Source of the DNA: DASVTR01 sp036387475
GTDB taxonomy: Bacteria > Acidobacteriota > Blastocatellia > Pyrinomonadales > Pyrinomonadaceae
NCBI GenBank assembly: GCA_036387475.1
Contig: DASVTR010000015.1
Span: forward strand, 1 to 64,000
Reading direction: 5' to 3'
DNA length: 64,000 nt
Of the stretch, positions 16,882 to 26,095 are shown in pieces (position 1 is the stretch's first letter; each line of letters starts with the position of its first letter). A program made the position numbers and the translations under genes. A model generated the notes under the pieces. That model had not been told where the DNA came from and did no database searches. It saw only the letters and a program-made list of their open reading frames with translations.

Positions 16882-19416
16882 GTGCAGAGCATTGTTTCGC
16901 AGAGCAAAGAAATTGAAGACACTTCTCGTGAACGGGGCGCGGCGGCGACGCCCGTTTATGCGGAGGTGGCGATTCCTCTGCGCGTGATGCAGACCTTTAC
17001 TTATCGCCTGCCGCTCGCGCTGCAAACGGAAGCACAACTCGGTTCAAGACTGCTCGTTCCCTTCGGTCGAAAACGCATCACGGGCTACATCGTCGCGCTC
17101 TATGAGACTCTAGACCCGGCATCCAACCTCCTCGCCGATGAAATTAAAGAGGCCGAAGAACTCCTGGACACAGAGCCGCTGTTGACGCCGGAGATTCTGG
17201 AAATCACGCGTTGGGTGGCAGATTATTACGCCGCGCCGTGGGGAGAAGTCTTAAAGGCTGCGCTGCCCGCCGGACTCAACGCGACGGTCGAGCAGGTGCT
17301 CTCCATTACGCCCGAAGGCCGCGACGAACTGGCACGCCTCCCCCTACATCGCACGGCGACGGCCAAAGCTCGTGCGCTGCGTCTCATTGCCGACGAGGGA
17401 GAAGTCAGCCTGCGCACCGTCGCACGTCAAATCGGCGAGGCACGCGCTGGCGCGGTCGCGCGCGAACTGGAACGCGCCGGGTGGATTAAGCTCACGCACC
17501 GGGCGCGTTCTGTTCTGGCAAAAGCCAAGCGCCGAAAGGCCGTGCGGCTGCTGCCTTTGGAAGAGCACGCCGCGCCTGAGGCCGCACGCTCGCTCTCGTC
17601 CAACCAGCTACGCATCGTCGAAGCGCTCATCAGCGAAGGCGGCGAGATGGGTTTTACGGATTTACTTGAAGCGGCGAACACGAGCGCCTCTACCATCCAG
17701 ACTTTAGAAAGAAAGCGCATCGTCGAAATCTTCGTACGCGAAGTCAGGCGCGACCCCTTGGCGAATGCTGCGCTGCCGGAAACAGACGATTTTAGTTTGA
17801 CCGACGCGCAAAGCGCGGCGCTCCGGGAAATTGAAAAGCCGCTCGCCGAAAATCGTTACGCGGCGTTTCTGCTGCACGGCGTCACGGGCAGCGGCAAGAC
17901 CGAAGTTTACATACGCGCCATGCGCGAATCTTTGCGGCTTAATCGTTCGGCGATGATGCTCGTGCCCGAAATCGCGCTGACGCCCGTTTTCTCGCGCCGC
18001 CTGCGCGCTTACTTCGGCGAGCGCGTGGCGATTTTTCATTCGTCTTTGACGACGGGCGAGCGTTTCGACGAGTGGAGTCGTTTGAAGAAAGGCGAGGCGC
18101 GCATCGTCATCGGCACGCGCTCCGCCGTCTTCGCGCCCGTCTCCAATCTGGGCCTCATCGTCATAGACGAAGAGCACGAAACCTCATACCGTCAGCAGGA
18201 ATCACCCTACTATAACGGGCGCGACACGGCCATCATGCGTGCGTTGAAGGAATCGGCGGTTGTCGTGCTCGGCTCTGCAACGCCCTCGCTTGAATCTTTT
18301 CACAACGCCAAAAGCGGCAAGTACACTTACCTGCAACTGCCCAACCGCATCGGTGATCGTGCGATGGCCCGCGCCGAAATCATAGACATGCGCGCAGTCT
18401 TCGCAGAGCAGGGCCGCGCCGCAGTCTTCTCCCCGGAACTTTTGACGGCGATTGAAGAGACGCACGCGCGCGGCGAGCAAGCAATCATCCTGCTCAATCG
18501 TCGCGGCTATTCGAGCTTTGTGCTCTGCCGTTCCTGCGGCGAGTCAATCCACTGCCCTAACTGCGATGTGACGCTCACATATCACCGCAACGAGATGAGC
18601 CTCGTCTGCCATTATTGCAATCATCGCCGCCCCGCTCCCAAACAATGTCCGGCCTGCGCTGGAAAATACATTTACTACGTCGGCGAAGGAACAGAGCAGA
18701 TTGAGGAGCTATTACAACAAAAGTTTCCGAGCCTTCGCATCGCGCGCCTTGACCGCGATACGACCTCCCGCCGGAAACTCTTCGAGCGCACGATTCTTGA
18801 GTTTGGCGCGGGCGAGTTGGACATGCTCGTCGGCACACAGATGTTAGCTAAGGGACACGACTTTCCGAATGTGACGCTGGTCGGCGTCGTCTCTGTTGAT
18901 GCCGGGTTGGCCCTACCAGACTTTCGCTCCGCCGAGCGAACCTTTCAACTAATCACGCAGGTGGCTGGCCGCGCCGGTCGTGGAAATCGGGCGGGGCGCG
19001 TCCTGATTCAAACCTTTCACCCGCATCACTACGCTTTAAAACACGCCTGCGCGCAGGACTACGCCGGGTTCTACAAAGAAGAGATACACTATCGCAAAAG
19101 CATCAGCTATCCGCCCTTTGTGGCGCTGGCATCACTCCTCATACACAGCGAAGATTTCGGGCGGGCGCAAGCCACAGCCGCCGAACTCAAGCAAGCTCTC
19201 GATATAGCCAACACAGATCGCGCCTGCCGCATTCTCGGCCCAGCCCCTGCTCCGCTCGCACGCCTCAAGGGCGAGCATCGCATTCAAATCATCGTCAAAT
19301 CCCGCAGTCGCCCACGCCTGCGTCAAACAATAGACATGGCGCTCGCCGAAACAACGGCGCGCGGCGCAGACCTGCGCTCGCTCAATGTTGAGATTGACCC
19401 TGTGAATTTGATGTAG
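16882..19416 (+). CDS. priA: Primosomal protein N' (replication restart helicase)
   Basis: A superfamily-2 3'-5' DNA helicase of about 844 aa that reloads the replisome at stalled forks. The N-terminal DNA-binding domain begins at PVYAEVAIPLRVMQTFTYRLP. Walker A is HGVTGSGKTEVY, the DExH box is IDEEHE, and motif III is LGSATPSLES. The zinc-binding insert has CRSCGESIHCPNC, then CHYC and CPAC. The C-terminal helicase domain shows GTQMLAKGHDFPNVTLVG and QVAGRAGRG. The start is uncertain: the frame is open from a TTG at 16795, and GTG at 16882 is one candidate. Confidence 0.93.
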   Translation: MQSIVSQSKEIEDTSRERGAAATPVYAEVAIPLRVMQTFTYRLPLALQTEAQLGSRLLVPFGRKRITGYIVALYETLDPASNLLADEIKEAEELLDTEPLLTPEILEITRWVADYYAAPWGEVLKAALPAGLNATVEQVLSITPEGRDELARLPLHRTATAKARALRLIADEGEVSLRTVARQIGEARAGAVARELERAGWIKLTHRARSVLAKAKRRKAVRLLPLEEHAAPEAARSLSSNQLRIVEALISEGGEMGFTDLLEAANTSASTIQTLERKRIVEIFVREVRRDPLANAALPETDDFSLTDAQSAALREIEKPLAENRYAAFLLHGVTGSGKTEVYIRAMRESLRLNRSAMMLVPEIALTPVFSRRLRAYFGERVAIFHSSLTTGERFDEWSRLKKGEARIVIGTRSAVFAPVSNLGLIVIDEEHETSYRQQESPYYNGRDTAIMRALKESAVVVLGSATPSLESFHNAKSGKYTYLQLPNRIGDRAMARAEIIDMRAVFAEQGRAAVFSPELLTAIEETHARGEQAIILLNRRGYSSFVLCRSCGESIHCPNCDVTLTYHRNEMSLVCHYCNHRRPAPKQCPACAGKYIYYVGEGTEQIEELLQQKFPSLRIARLDRDTTSRRKLFERTILEFGAGELDMLVGTQMLAKGHDFPNVTLVGVVSVDAGLALPDFRSAERTFQLITQVAGRAGRGNRAGRVLIQTFHPHHYALKHACAQDYAGFYKEEIHYRKSISYPPFVALASLLIHSEDFGRAQATAAELKQALDIANTDRACRILGPAPAPLARLKGEHRIQIIVKSRSRPRLRQTIDMALAETTARGADLRSLNVEIDPVNLM

Positions 19417-19509
19417 TCAGTTTTCAGTGAAAAGACTGATTGGACGACGGAGCATGATTGCTTATTATTGGCGTCTGGAATTTGGCTGAAAACTAAAAAC
19501 TGAAAACTG
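19414..19509. repeat. Heptamer inverted repeat, CAGTTTT subfamily
   Basis: The left arm reads TAGTCAGTTTTCAGTG, the right arm CTGAAAACTAAAAACTGAAA. The TAG at its left end is the priA stop codon. It ends about 10 nt before the lpxD start codon. Confidence 0.75.
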
Positions 19510-19518
19510 TTTACTCTT

Positions 19519-20568
19519 ATGAAACTTACAGAACTGGCCCAATTGACGGGCGCGCGTCTTGATGAAAATGTTGCTGAGATAGAAGTCAGCGGGGCGGCCG
19601 GCCTCGATGATGCCGTCGCAGGACAGGTAACTTTTCTTGCCAACCCCCGCTATACGCCCCGCGTTCAAACGACCCGCGCCTCAGCCATTTACGTCAGCGA
19701 AGAAGCGGAAATAAACAAAGAGATCGCCGTCCTACGCGCCGCCGACCCCTATCTGGCTTACACGCGCGCTCTTCGTCTCTTTCACCCCGAACAGAAGTTT
19801 CAGCCCTTTGTTCATCCCTCTGCCGTAATTGACGAGTCGGCACATGTGGCCGAAGGTGTCTGGATTGGCGCGTGTGTGGTGATTGGCCACGAAGTCAACA
19901 TCGCTCAGAATGTTCGCCTCTATCCGAACGTCACCATCTACGACGGCGCGCAGATTGGCGCAGACTCCGTTATCCATTCGGGCGTAGCCATCCGCGAAGG
20001 AACGATTATCGGCGAGCGCGTCATCGTCCATAACAACGCCGTCATCGGCTCTGACGGCTTCGGCTACGCAAAGGACGAAGAGCGCCGCTGGCTGAAGATT
20101 CCGCAGACGGGCCGTGTCGTTGTCGAAGACGATGTGGAAATCGGCGCGGGCACGACGATTGATTGCGCCTCAGTCGGCGAGACGCGTATCCGTCGCGGCG
20201 CGAAGATTGATAATCTGGTACAAATCGGCCATTCCTGCACAGTCGGCGAAGATGCGCTCGTCTGCGCGCAGGTCGGTCTTGCCGGAAGCTCTCACATCGG
20301 GCGGCGCGTCATCCTCGCGGGACAGGCCGGAGTCGCAGGGCATTTGACCATCGGCGACGACGTTGTGCTGACGGCCAAAAGCGCTACGAGCCATAATATC
20401 GAGCCGGGCAAAATCATCTCCGGCATCCCCGCCTTCGATAATCGCGACTGGCTGCGCGCCACTGCCGCCTTTCGCCGCCTCGGCGAAATGCAGCGCACGC
20501 TCAAGACTCTCGAAGCGAAAATAGCGGCCTTAGAAAAAAATCTGGCCGCCGACAAAGAATCTGCTTGA
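19519..20568 (+). CDS. lpxD: UDP-3-O-(3-hydroxyacyl)glucosamine N-acyltransferase
   Basis: A 349-aa lipid A biosynthesis acyltransferase. It has an N-terminal uridine-binding domain (MKLTELAQLTGARLDEN, VTFLANPRYTP) followed by a left-handed beta helix of hexapeptide repeats (VIDESAHVAEGVWIGACVVI onward). The family block HNAVIGSDGFGYAKDE and QIGHSCTVGED, holding the likely catalytic His, are present. The C-terminal helix has RRLGEMQRTLKTLEAKI. Usual partners fabZ, lpxA and lpxB are not adjacent. Together with the heptose genes it shows the organism makes LPS. Confidence 0.95.
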   Translation: MKLTELAQLTGARLDENVAEIEVSGAAGLDDAVAGQVTFLANPRYTPRVQTTRASAIYVSEEAEINKEIAVLRAADPYLAYTRALRLFHPEQKFQPFVHPSAVIDESAHVAEGVWIGACVVIGHEVNIAQNVRLYPNVTIYDGAQIGADSVIHSGVAIREGTIIGERVIVHNNAVIGSDGFGYAKDEERRWLKIPQTGRVVVEDDVEIGAGTTIDCASVGETRIRRGAKIDNLVQIGHSCTVGEDALVCAQVGLAGSSHIGRRVILAGQAGVAGHLTIGDDVVLTAKSATSHNIEPGKIISGIPAFDNRDWLRATAAFRRLGEMQRTLKTLEAKIAALEKNLAADKESA

Positions 20569-20677
20569 CAGCGAAGGGCGCAACCGGGCATAATCATAAT
20601 TGAAATTGGTTTTCAATTTCGCCCCACCGGCGAAAATGGAAAATCAGCATCCCGCGTGTTCCCCAAGGAGTTGAGCA

Positions 20678-20971
20678 GTGCAAAACGGTCAGAGCGCAAA
20701 GATTCAAACTTTTCAATCCCCCTGCGATGATGAAAGAGTCGAACTCTTCATTGAGCAGCATGAAGGCGAGGAACGCGTCGTGCTGCGCCAGTCTACATGG
20801 ACAGATGGGCTTGGCTGGTGCAGCCAGAAGACAATCCGGCTCGATAGCGAACAGCTTGACGACCTGCATCGTGCCCTGACGGTCGCGCGCCATCGCGTCA
20901 ATCGGCAGCGCGCCGAAGTGGGCCACGGACGGGAATCAGCGCAGGTTATTCAACTACCGACGCTCGCCTGA
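20678..20971 (+). CDS. Small conserved-looking protein, 97 aa
   Basis: Starts at GTG with AAGGAG 7 nt upstream, so a real gene is likely. The centre (VELFIEQHEGEERVVLRQST, then GLGWCSQKTIRLDSEQLDDL) looks like a small beta-sheet plus helix fold. There is a distant resemblance to PC4/PUR-type nucleic-acid-binding proteins, which I cannot confirm. A strong terminator follows. No neighbour suggests a pathway. Confidence 0.6.
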   Translation: MQNGQSAKIQTFQSPCDDERVELFIEQHEGEERVVLRQSTWTDGLGWCSQKTIRLDSEQLDDLHRALTVARHRVNRQRAEVGHGRESAQVIQLPTLA

Positions 20972-20993
20972 GCCATCCAAAACTTTTAAAAAC

Positions 20994-21036
20994 AAAGGCC
21001 GTAAGCGGATTCTTCCCTGCTTACGGCCCTTTTGTT
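20994..21036. terminator. Rho-independent terminator
   Basis: AAAGGCCGTAAGC pairs with GCTTACGGCCCTTTT around a 10-nt loop, with T-rich and A-rich flanks. It can serve both the small gene ending at 20971 and the convergent ferritin-like gene. Confidence 0.85.
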
Positions 21037-21055
21037 TTGCTGTTAGGCTGCTAAT

Positions 21056-21517
21056 TTATCCGACCTGTCGGAGCGTGATTTTCTCTTTTGTGACGTTCGC
21101 CTTCCGCTCGGAAGTCAGCTTCTCTAACTCGTCAACGTGTAGCTGTTCCTGATAAATCCGCTCTTCCAACTGAAAGCGAGTCGGCCTGTCTTCATCCTTG
21201 CAAGACTCCCAGGCGACCATGTATGCGGCGAGCGCCTCGCGCTCAAGCGCCAGGTCTTGCTTCAGCATCTCTTTCAAGTCCGTTGACTGGCGAATCATCC
21301 CCGGCTCAACCGTCGGGACGCCGCCAAGGGCCACAATCTTGTCGCCGAGCGTCGTCGCGTGATCGTGCGATTCCTCGCTCTGCTTGCGAAAATAAGAGCG
21401 ATAGACCTCTCGCTCCGCCCCCGTCACTAGAAAACTGTGCTGCATGTACTGGATTACAGCCCCCAATTCAAGGCTCAAAACGCGGTTCAAATTCTCAATC
21501 AATTCAGGATTAGCCAT
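21056..21517 (-). CDS. Ferritin-like / bacterioferritin-related protein
   Basis: A 153-aa four-helix bundle protein. Likely diiron ligands are visible as LELGAVIQYMQH, EESHDHA, LEREALAAY and QEQLHVDELE. It probably stores iron or detoxifies peroxide in the cytoplasm. No Met ligand for heme can be assigned with certainty. The frame is open to 21628, but GGGAGG lies 7 nt before the ATG at 21517, which gives the family-like N-terminus MANPELIENLNRVLSLE. Confidence 0.8.
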   Translation of the reverse strand: MANPELIENLNRVLSLELGAVIQYMQHSFLVTGAEREVYRSYFRKQSEESHDHATTLGDKIVALGGVPTVEPGMIRQSTDLKEMLKQDLALEREALAAYMVAWESCKDEDRPTRFQLEERIYQEQLHVDELEKLTSERKANVTKEKITLRQVG

Positions 21518-21657
21518 TACTGCCTCCCTCAAAACTCTCTTCGGATGTGAACACTCAAGATGCCTGGGATAATACTCATCAGCAGCCCCGCTGTCAACTA
21601 TAACCTCTAATATTTCAACACTTAACAATGAAATTCGATTTCAGTTCCAACGAGCTT

Positions 21658-21774
21658 AAAAATATTTCACGCAAAGGCGCGAAAGGAAAAACGCCGAGAG
21701 GAGTGCTCAATCTGCCGTCCGGCGTTATTGACTTAGCTTTCCCCTGCGCCTTTGCATCTTTGCGTGAAAATTTT
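21658..21774. repeat. Heptamer-type inverted repeat, CGCAAAG subfamily
   Basis: The left arm AATATTTCACGCAAAGGCGC pairs with the right arm, whose complement reads AATTTTCACGCAAAGATGC. Internally AACGCCG and CGGCGTT also pair, so the whole 117 nt can form one long stem. It lies between the ferritin-like and SDR genes, ending about 10 nt from the SDR stop. Confidence 0.75.
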
Positions 21775-21784
21775 CTACCGAAAG

Positions 21785-22534
21785 CTATGTAACAGCGCCG
21801 CCGTCAACGATAACCACTTCGCCGTTCATAAAGCTGTTGCGGTCTGAGACCATAAAGGCTGCGTATTCGGCCAGTTCTTCGGGGCGTCCGAGCCGCCCGC
21901 GCGAGACCCAGAAATCGTGCATTTGAAGTAGCCGCTCAGGCAGTGTGTGCGCCAAATCCGTGTCAAAGATTCCGGCGGCGATGGCGTTGACGGTGACGTT
22001 GAAGGTCGCGGCCTCGCGCGAGAGACATTTAGTAAAGCCGATGACGGCGGCCTTCGACGTAGCGTAATGGACGGAAGTTGGCAGGGCGCGAATCGCGCCG
22101 ATGGAAGTGATGTTTAGGATAGCTCCTTTGCGCTGGCGGATCATCTGTTTATAGATGGGCTTGGTGACGGCGAACAGCCCGTTGATGTTCGTATTGATGA
22201 CCTCATCCCAGGCGCGGTCTGTCGTCGTCGCAAAATTATCGCCCCGGTTAATCGCAGCGTTGTTGACCAGAATATCCACTCCTCCCCAAAGTTCAACCAG
22301 TTCACGCGTTAATTTCTTCAGACCGACACGATCCGTCACGGGCACTTTGTAGGCCAGAGCGCGACGCCCGTGCGCTTTGATTTTCTCGACGGTCGTTTCA
22401 GCCAGATCGTCGCGGGAGTGATAGTTGAAGGCCACGTCTGCGCCCTCGCGCGCAAATATATCGCAGAGTGCCGCGCCGATTCCGCGCGTGCCGCCCGTGA
22501 TGAACGCACGCTTCCCCTCAAGCAAAAGGCTCAC
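21785..22534 (-). CDS. SDR-family oxidoreductase (FabG-like)
   Basis: A 249-aa NAD(P)-dependent short-chain dehydrogenase. Motifs: TGGTRGIGAA for cofactor, VNNAAIN, the catalytic Ser in NITSIGAI, and YATSK for the Tyr and Lys. The C-terminus has the usual SFMNGEVVIVDGGAVT. GGAG 8 nt before the GTG at 22534 supports that start over the ATG at 22567. FabG activity is possible, but no acyl carrier or fab genes are nearby, so the substrate is unknown. Confidence 0.85.
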   Translation of the reverse strand: MSLLLEGKRAFITGGTRGIGAALCDIFAREGADVAFNYHSRDDLAETTVEKIKAHGRRALAYKVPVTDRVGLKKLTRELVELWGGVDILVNNAAINRGDNFATTTDRAWDEVINTNINGLFAVTKPIYKQMIRQRKGAILNITSIGAIRALPTSVHYATSKAAVIGFTKCLSREAATFNVTVNAIAAGIFDTDLAHTLPERLLQMHDFWVSRGRLGRPEELAEYAAFMVSDRNSFMNGEVVIVDGGAVT

Positions 22535-22654
22535 CTGTTCCACTCCAAAAAAAACCGCTTCGCCCATCGAAGCGGATAAATTTAGTAAAGCTTAATCGCC
22601 ATCGTATCGCCGATTAAAGCGCGAACCTCTGCCAATCGTCAACAAACCAAACGT

Positions 22655-23857
22655 TTATAACGGGCGCGCTTCGACCAGCACAGGCTCTTCGTGGGCCAAC
22701 ACGGGTGGCGGAATGAGCGCTGTAATCTCTTCGACGATATGTCTGGTCGCGTTCGGTATCACGAGACTGATGGTCGCGGCTTGCAGGGCGGCGTAATGCT
22801 TTGAATCTTCAACCATCCGGCGAATCACGGGCACGATGTCTGTGGCGCGTTGCAAGAGGACGCCAGCGCCACGTTTTTCAATCAGGTTTGCCGCGCCAGC
22901 TTCCTGCGGCATCGGCGGCGTCGTGGCATCGGCGATAATCGGCACACGGCACGCCAGCGCCTCATAGGTCGTCAGGCCGCCGAGTTTCGAGATCATCACG
23001 TTGGCTGCGCTCATCAACTGCTCAATCTGCTCGGAATAGCCGATGACCTTAATGGGGAAAGGCGCAGTTGCGGCCAGCGTCTCCGCTTCAGCCTTTAACT
23101 CTTCGTTGCGCCCGGCGAGAAAAATCGCCTGCACATCCAGCTTTCCACGCACAAGCTCACGAAAGATGGCCGGGATATTTCCGCCGCCAGCCCAGCCAGC
23201 GTTGACGAAGACGGTGAATTTCAGAGGGTCAAGACCGAGAGCCTTGCGCGCGGCCTGCGCGGCCTGCTCACTCGGATAAGCAAACTTCGGATGCACGGGC
23301 ATGCCGGAGACTTTGATTCGCTCAGGCGCAACGCCGTAGTCAATCAACTGCTGGCGCGCTTCATCGCTGGCGACGAGGTAAAGCTTGACATCATCGCAGG
23401 CCCAGCCCTTCCAGAAGCCGTAGCAGGGGTCTGTGACGACTGTGACGAGCGGGATTCTATCTGCCAGTTTGAGTTCCTTGAGCACACGGCCAATCGCGTG
23501 CTGCGTTAAGGGGTGAACACTGACGACGACGTGCGGACACCAGCGCTCAAAGAGGTCGCGGACAAAGCCGACGCTGCGCGCATAAAAGAATTCTCTTGTT
23601 TCGGGACGAAAGCGATTGACGGCCCAGTAGAGATATTTCATCCAGTGCTGTTTGTGGCGCAGCACCCAGTTGTAGAGGCGCACGAGTTTGGCCGAAACCT
23701 CGTGCGATTCTTCGATAGCCTTGACGACGCGAACAGCGTAGGACTGGCTATTGAAGAATTTCTGCACGCCCGCCACAATCGCAGCCGCCGCCGACCGATG
23801 ACCGCCGCCCGTATCGGACGAAATAATCAGGATTTTGGGAACACGCGCTCGAAACAT
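22655..23857 (-). CDS. GT28-family glycosyltransferase (MGDG synthase/UgtP-like)
   Basis: A 400-aa GT-B glycosyltransferase. The N-terminus KILIISSDTGGGHRSAAAAI is the lipid-binding loop seen in diacylglycerol glycosyltransferases. The C-terminal donor-binding region has VMISKLGGLTTYEALACRVP and then PPMPQEAGAANLIEKRGAG. Such enzymes transfer Glc or Gal from UDP-sugar to diacylglycerol at the inner membrane. MurG-type activity is less likely given the N-terminal pattern. It starts about 90 nt downstream of a DUF2059 gene on the same strand. Confidence 0.85.
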   Translation of the reverse strand: MFRARVPKILIISSDTGGGHRSAAAAIVAGVQKFFNSQSYAVRVVKAIEESHEVSAKLVRLYNWVLRHKQHWMKYLYWAVNRFRPETREFFYARSVGFVRDLFERWCPHVVVSVHPLTQHAIGRVLKELKLADRIPLVTVVTDPCYGFWKGWACDDVKLYLVASDEARQQLIDYGVAPERIKVSGMPVHPKFAYPSEQAAQAARKALGLDPLKFTVFVNAGWAGGGNIPAIFRELVRGKLDVQAIFLAGRNEELKAEAETLAATAPFPIKVIGYSEQIEQLMSAANVMISKLGGLTTYEALACRVPIIADATTPPMPQEAGAANLIEKRGAGVLLQRATDIVPVIRRMVEDSKHYAALQAATISLVIPNATRHIVEEITALIPPPVLAHEEPVLVEARPL

Positions 23858-23878
23858 AATTTCTCACCGAAAAGAGAA

Positions 23879-24772
23879 TCAACCTTCTTCACTTTTGCCT
23901 GCCCGCAGTTTTTTGCCACTGCGCGAGCCATACTTTTTAAAGATTTCATGAGTTCGCGCTTGAAATATTTCCATCTGCTCGCTAAACACTTCTTTAGTCA
24001 ATTCACCCACCCGTGGGCCATAGAGTTGTGCACTGCCCTGCGTGATTTCGGTGGCTAAGAGCGATGACTTTTCCGAAACCTTCTTGCCCAGCGGAGTATT
24101 GTAAAAGGAGTTCAATTCACGGATTTCAGCTTCCGTAAAAGAGTCGCCGGGAATCATTGCTGATGAAAGAACTCGCTCAAATACCTCTGCGGGATTCTGC
24201 CTAATCTCTTGGTGCAGTGCTGTGGCTTTGGCTTCCTCCGCTTTGGGTGAAGGAAGCACGTTGAAAGCGCCTTTCGCCTGGAGGGTTGAAACAACCGACG
24301 CCCTCAACGCGGTTTGATATAGATTTAAAAACTTCTTGCCGGTAGGAGACTGACCAAACGCTATCAGTTCGTTGACCTCATCCCCGGTGAAATATTTGTC
24401 GAAAACGGACGCGCTCAGATTTTCCAATGCTTCGCTGTTAATAATCTGCTGAACGACTCTTTTTTTAATTTCATTGAACACACCGTCACTAAACTCGTGA
24501 ATCACCCGCTCCATTCGGGCCGCATCTTCGGGTGTCAATGGCTTGAACATACCTTTCGCTTTAAAATCAGCGATGGTTGCGCCGGGCCAGTTTGCCTGAT
24601 ACAGAGTGACCAACTCCTCAAAGGTTGCGGCCATATTCCTCTGCACGCCTGTCACTTCAAAAAGCTTTTTAATGGCAGCGCGTTTTTGCGGAGCGATGCT
24701 TTCCTGCGCCACGGCCAGCGAGGCGCTCGCAGCGAACAGAACACATCCAATTAGCAGGCGTCTAATCTTCAC
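23879..24772 (-). CDS. Secreted DUF2059 protein with two copies of the domain
   Basis: A 297-aa protein with a clean signal peptide (MKIRRLLIGCVLFAASASLAVAQ). Two similar helical segments, GDEVNELIAFGQSPTGKKFL and EIRELNSFYNTPLGKKVSE, are the DUF2059 hallmark, so the domain is duplicated. Function of the family is unknown; the location is periplasmic or outer membrane associated. The C-terminus is basic (KKYGSRSGKKLRAGK). It lies between the glycosyltransferase and a radical SAM gene. Confidence 0.75.
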   Translation of the reverse strand: MKIRRLLIGCVLFAASASLAVAQESIAPQKRAAIKKLFEVTGVQRNMAATFEELVTLYQANWPGATIADFKAKGMFKPLTPEDAARMERVIHEFSDGVFNEIKKRVVQQIINSEALENLSASVFDKYFTGDEVNELIAFGQSPTGKKFLNLYQTALRASVVSTLQAKGAFNVLPSPKAEEAKATALHQEIRQNPAEVFERVLSSAMIPGDSFTEAEIRELNSFYNTPLGKKVSEKSSLLATEITQGSAQLYGPRVGELTKEVFSEQMEIFQARTHEIFKKYGSRSGKKLRAGKSEEG

Positions 24773-24816
24773 TGATAGTTCAACTCAAGTCCTGAGAAAG
24801 TATAAAGGCGTGCCGC

Positions 24817-25980
24817 TTATACTTTTACTGCCATTCCATCGGCTTCCGGCTGTTGGCGGTCAATGCCTTTGCGTGCCTTTTTCATCTCGCGTTCCAGCTT
24901 CTTGATTTGAATTAAGTGCTTCGGGTTGAAAGGCAAACTCGGATAGTAACTGTTCGACTCGTGCGTGCAGAAACAACCGTCCGATGCCTTCTTACGCCGC
25001 GCCTGCATAGCGGGCGAGAGCCAGAGCTTTTGAAAATTCCAATCGTAGTCGCGCAGGTTGCCTACGGGTTCAAGATTCTCGCAAGAGGAGACAGTGCCCT
25101 CGTCGTAGATGACGCCGCCCGCAGTGCCCGCGTAGCAGGTCATCTGCGCCTGCTGCGTCTCCTGCGTTTTGGCAATCAGCCCGTGCATGTAAATGTCTAT
25201 CGCAGCTTTGAAGAAGCCAGCGTCGCCGCCATAGTTATTCTTGATTGCAGCATGACGCGAATCGTCGTCAATCATCTGCGCGAGCTTTGCGTAGCGCGTA
25301 TGGTCTATCTCAAGCTCGATGGGGTCGGCTGACGGCGGACGAATATAATTGAAGTTAACCTTATCGGGCTTCAAGTCGTATTTCAGAAAATCGTACCACT
25401 CGAAAATCGTATCCTGGTTCGAGTTCATAAAGCAGGTGCAGGTCTGTATGTCCAGGCGCGGATAAGCTTTCTTGATGGCCTGCAACTCGCGCGCTGTGCT
25501 GATGGCTATATCCCATGAGCCGGGCTTCTGCCTGATTTTTTCGTGCTGCTCTTTAAGGCCGTCCAGCCCTAGCGCGACCGTCACGTTGAGATTCGGGCAC
25601 TCCTGCAGGATGCGCGTCACGTCCGGGAAGATACGCTTTTGAATCTGCCCGTTAGACATGATATAGATGGATTCGAGCTTGTTGTTCTGGTAGAAGGCGC
25701 GTGCGATTTCCGGCAAATCTTTGCGCGTAAACGGCTCGCCTCCGGCCAGGATAAGAACGCCCAGATTGCCGCCGAGCGTCTCCGAGATTCGCTCAATCTC
25801 GTGGGTCTTCATTTGCAGCTTTTTACGCGGGCGGTCGTCCAACTCATCCGTGAAGAAACAATGCGTACAGCGCATGTCGCAGACGGACGTGACCAGAATA
25901 TTCAACAGCACAGGCGAAAACGGCTGGCCCAGCGCCAGCCGCGCATAACGCTTCAGAAGTTCTTTTGTCGTGTAATCCAT
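24817..25980 (-). CDS. Radical SAM protein with SPASM-like C-terminus
   Basis: About 387 aa. The [4Fe-4S]/SAM motif CDMRCTHC is near residue 34, followed by ILAGGEPFTR. The C-terminal third has several Cys in the order expected for auxiliary clusters: MTCYAG, SSCENLE and DGCFCTHES. Such proteins modify peptides or cofactors; no precursor peptide is obvious nearby, so the substrate is unknown. The ATG at 25980, preceded by AGGGAT, is preferred to a TTG at 25995. Confidence 0.85.
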   Translation of the reverse strand: MDYTTKELLKRYARLALGQPFSPVLLNILVTSVCDMRCTHCFFTDELDDRPRKKLQMKTHEIERISETLGGNLGVLILAGGEPFTRKDLPEIARAFYQNNKLESIYIMSNGQIQKRIFPDVTRILQECPNLNVTVALGLDGLKEQHEKIRQKPGSWDIAISTARELQAIKKAYPRLDIQTCTCFMNSNQDTIFEWYDFLKYDLKPDKVNFNYIRPPSADPIELEIDHTRYAKLAQMIDDDSRHAAIKNNYGGDAGFFKAAIDIYMHGLIAKTQETQQAQMTCYAGTAGGVIYDEGTVSSCENLEPVGNLRDYDWNFQKLWLSPAMQARRKKASDGCFCTHESNSYYPSLPFNPKHLIQIKKLEREMKKARKGIDRQQPEADGMAVKV

Positions 25981-26095
25981 TCTTATCCCTGACAATCAAA
26001 ATGCGCTCTCTGGCGAGCAGGGAGCGCAGCGCCGTAAACAGCAATCTAACTGCAATAATTACAGCATTTACCCCGAAGTGTCAACGTGCGGCCAG